Shown in pieces: positions 4,984-5,275 of a DNA stretch of 5,275 bases; within the stretch, counting starts at the first letter, position 1; each line of letters begins with the position of its first letter. The translations under genes were made by a program, and so were the position numbers. The stretch covers positions 9,325 through 14,599 of the forward strand of contig PLUJ01000283.1 of the NCBI GenBank assembly GCA_003165455.1. The letters are read 5' to 3'. Source of the stretch: Acidobacteriaceae bacterium (GTDB lineage Bacteria; Acidobacteriota; Terriglobia; Terriglobales; Acidobacteriaceae). The notes under the pieces were generated by a model. The model had not been told where the DNA came from. It saw nothing but the letters and a program-made list of their open reading frames with translations, and did not search any database.

Positions 4984-5275
4984 TTGTCTTCAAAAAACCG
5001 TATTCTCTTCACGTCCGAATCTGTTACCGAAGGCCATCCCGATAAAATCGCCGACCAGATTTCCGACGCGATCCTCGACGCCTGCCTCACCGACGATCCC
5101 TCCAGCCGCGTCGCCTGCGAAACCCTCACCGCCACCGGCCTCGTCGTCATCGCCGGAGAAATCACCACCAAAGCCTACGTCGATTTCCAGCAAATCGTCC
5201 GCGGTACCGTCCAGGCCATCGGCTATGACAACGCCCTCCACGGCTTCGACTGCAACACCTGCGCCGTCATCTCCA
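4984..5275 (+). CDS. metK: S-adenosylmethionine synthetase (methionine adenosyltransferase), 5' part
   Basis: The first 97 codons of MetK, cut off by the window edge; the whole protein is usually about 380-400 residues. The enzyme makes S-adenosylmethionine from methionine and ATP in the cytoplasm, releasing phosphate and diphosphate. The N-terminal domain signature is unmistakable: LFTSESVTEGHPDKIADQIS, with the GHPDK segment whose His and Asp belong to the nucleotide/metal active site, then VACETLTATGLVVIAGEITT. The start is a rare TTG supported by AAGGAG eight bases upstream. Codons are strongly C-ending, as expected for a well-expressed gene in this genome. It is separated from the divergent kinase gene by about 670 bp, suggesting an independent promoter, and has no evident link to the regulatory genes upstream. 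Confidence 0.97.
   Translation, partial: MSSKNRILFTSESVTEGHPDKIADQISDAILDACLTDDPSSRVACETLTATGLVVIAGEITTKAYVDFQQIVRGTVQAIGYDNALHGFDCNTCAVIS

Noticed and set aside
1..5275. CRISPR arrays, tRNA or rRNA genes, transposase genes
   Set aside because: No regularly spaced repeats, cloverleaf-like sequence, rRNA core or transposase motif was seen on either strand.

Overview
This window looks like chromosomal DNA from a free-living, moderately high-GC bacterium. An Acidobacteriota (Terriglobia-like) source is my best guess. It rests on general style only: an ECF sigma factor next to a zinc-finger anti-sigma factor with a TonB-C-like tail, many PAS/receiver proteins, and C-rich third codon positions. 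No rRNA, tRNA or clade-defining marker is present, so the assignment is an inference.

Layout. At 109-519 (+) is a stand-alone CheY-like receiver. After a 159-bp gap holding a hairpin/T-run, a GGAAC/GTCTA promoter-like pair and a TATAAT box, a two-gene operon follows: an ECF RNA polymerase sigma factor (679-1449) and its membrane-bound zinc-finger anti-sigma factor (1446-2174). The two overlap by four bases (ATGA). A second stand-alone receiver, NarL-like but without the DNA-binding domain, lies at about 2337-2729 (+). It converges tail to tail, with only 20 bp between, on a soluble PAS-PAS-HisKA_3-HATPase histidine kinase (2750-4312, -). About 670 bp of non-coding DNA with several inverted repeats follows. 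The window ends in the first 97 codons of metK (S-adenosylmethionine synthetase, TTG start at 4984).

How the parts may work together. Four of the six genes surely, and five probably, form a regulatory island: an envelope-linked sigma/anti-sigma switch, one cytoplasmic sensor kinase and two output-less receivers. The kinase is of the type that normally phosphorylates NarL-family regulators, and the adjacent receiver is NarL-like, so they are a natural pair. Because neither receiver has an output domain, the signal must be passed on by protein-protein contact. metK is a housekeeping gene and is probably unrelated to the signalling genes.

The points most worth a second look are the zinc-finger/TonB-C-like anti-sigma architecture, the possible autoregulatory ECF promoter overlapping a perfect inverted repeat, the HTH-less NarL receiver facing a HisKA_3 kinase, and possible RNA structure in the metK leader. 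I found no convincing evidence of a wholly new system.
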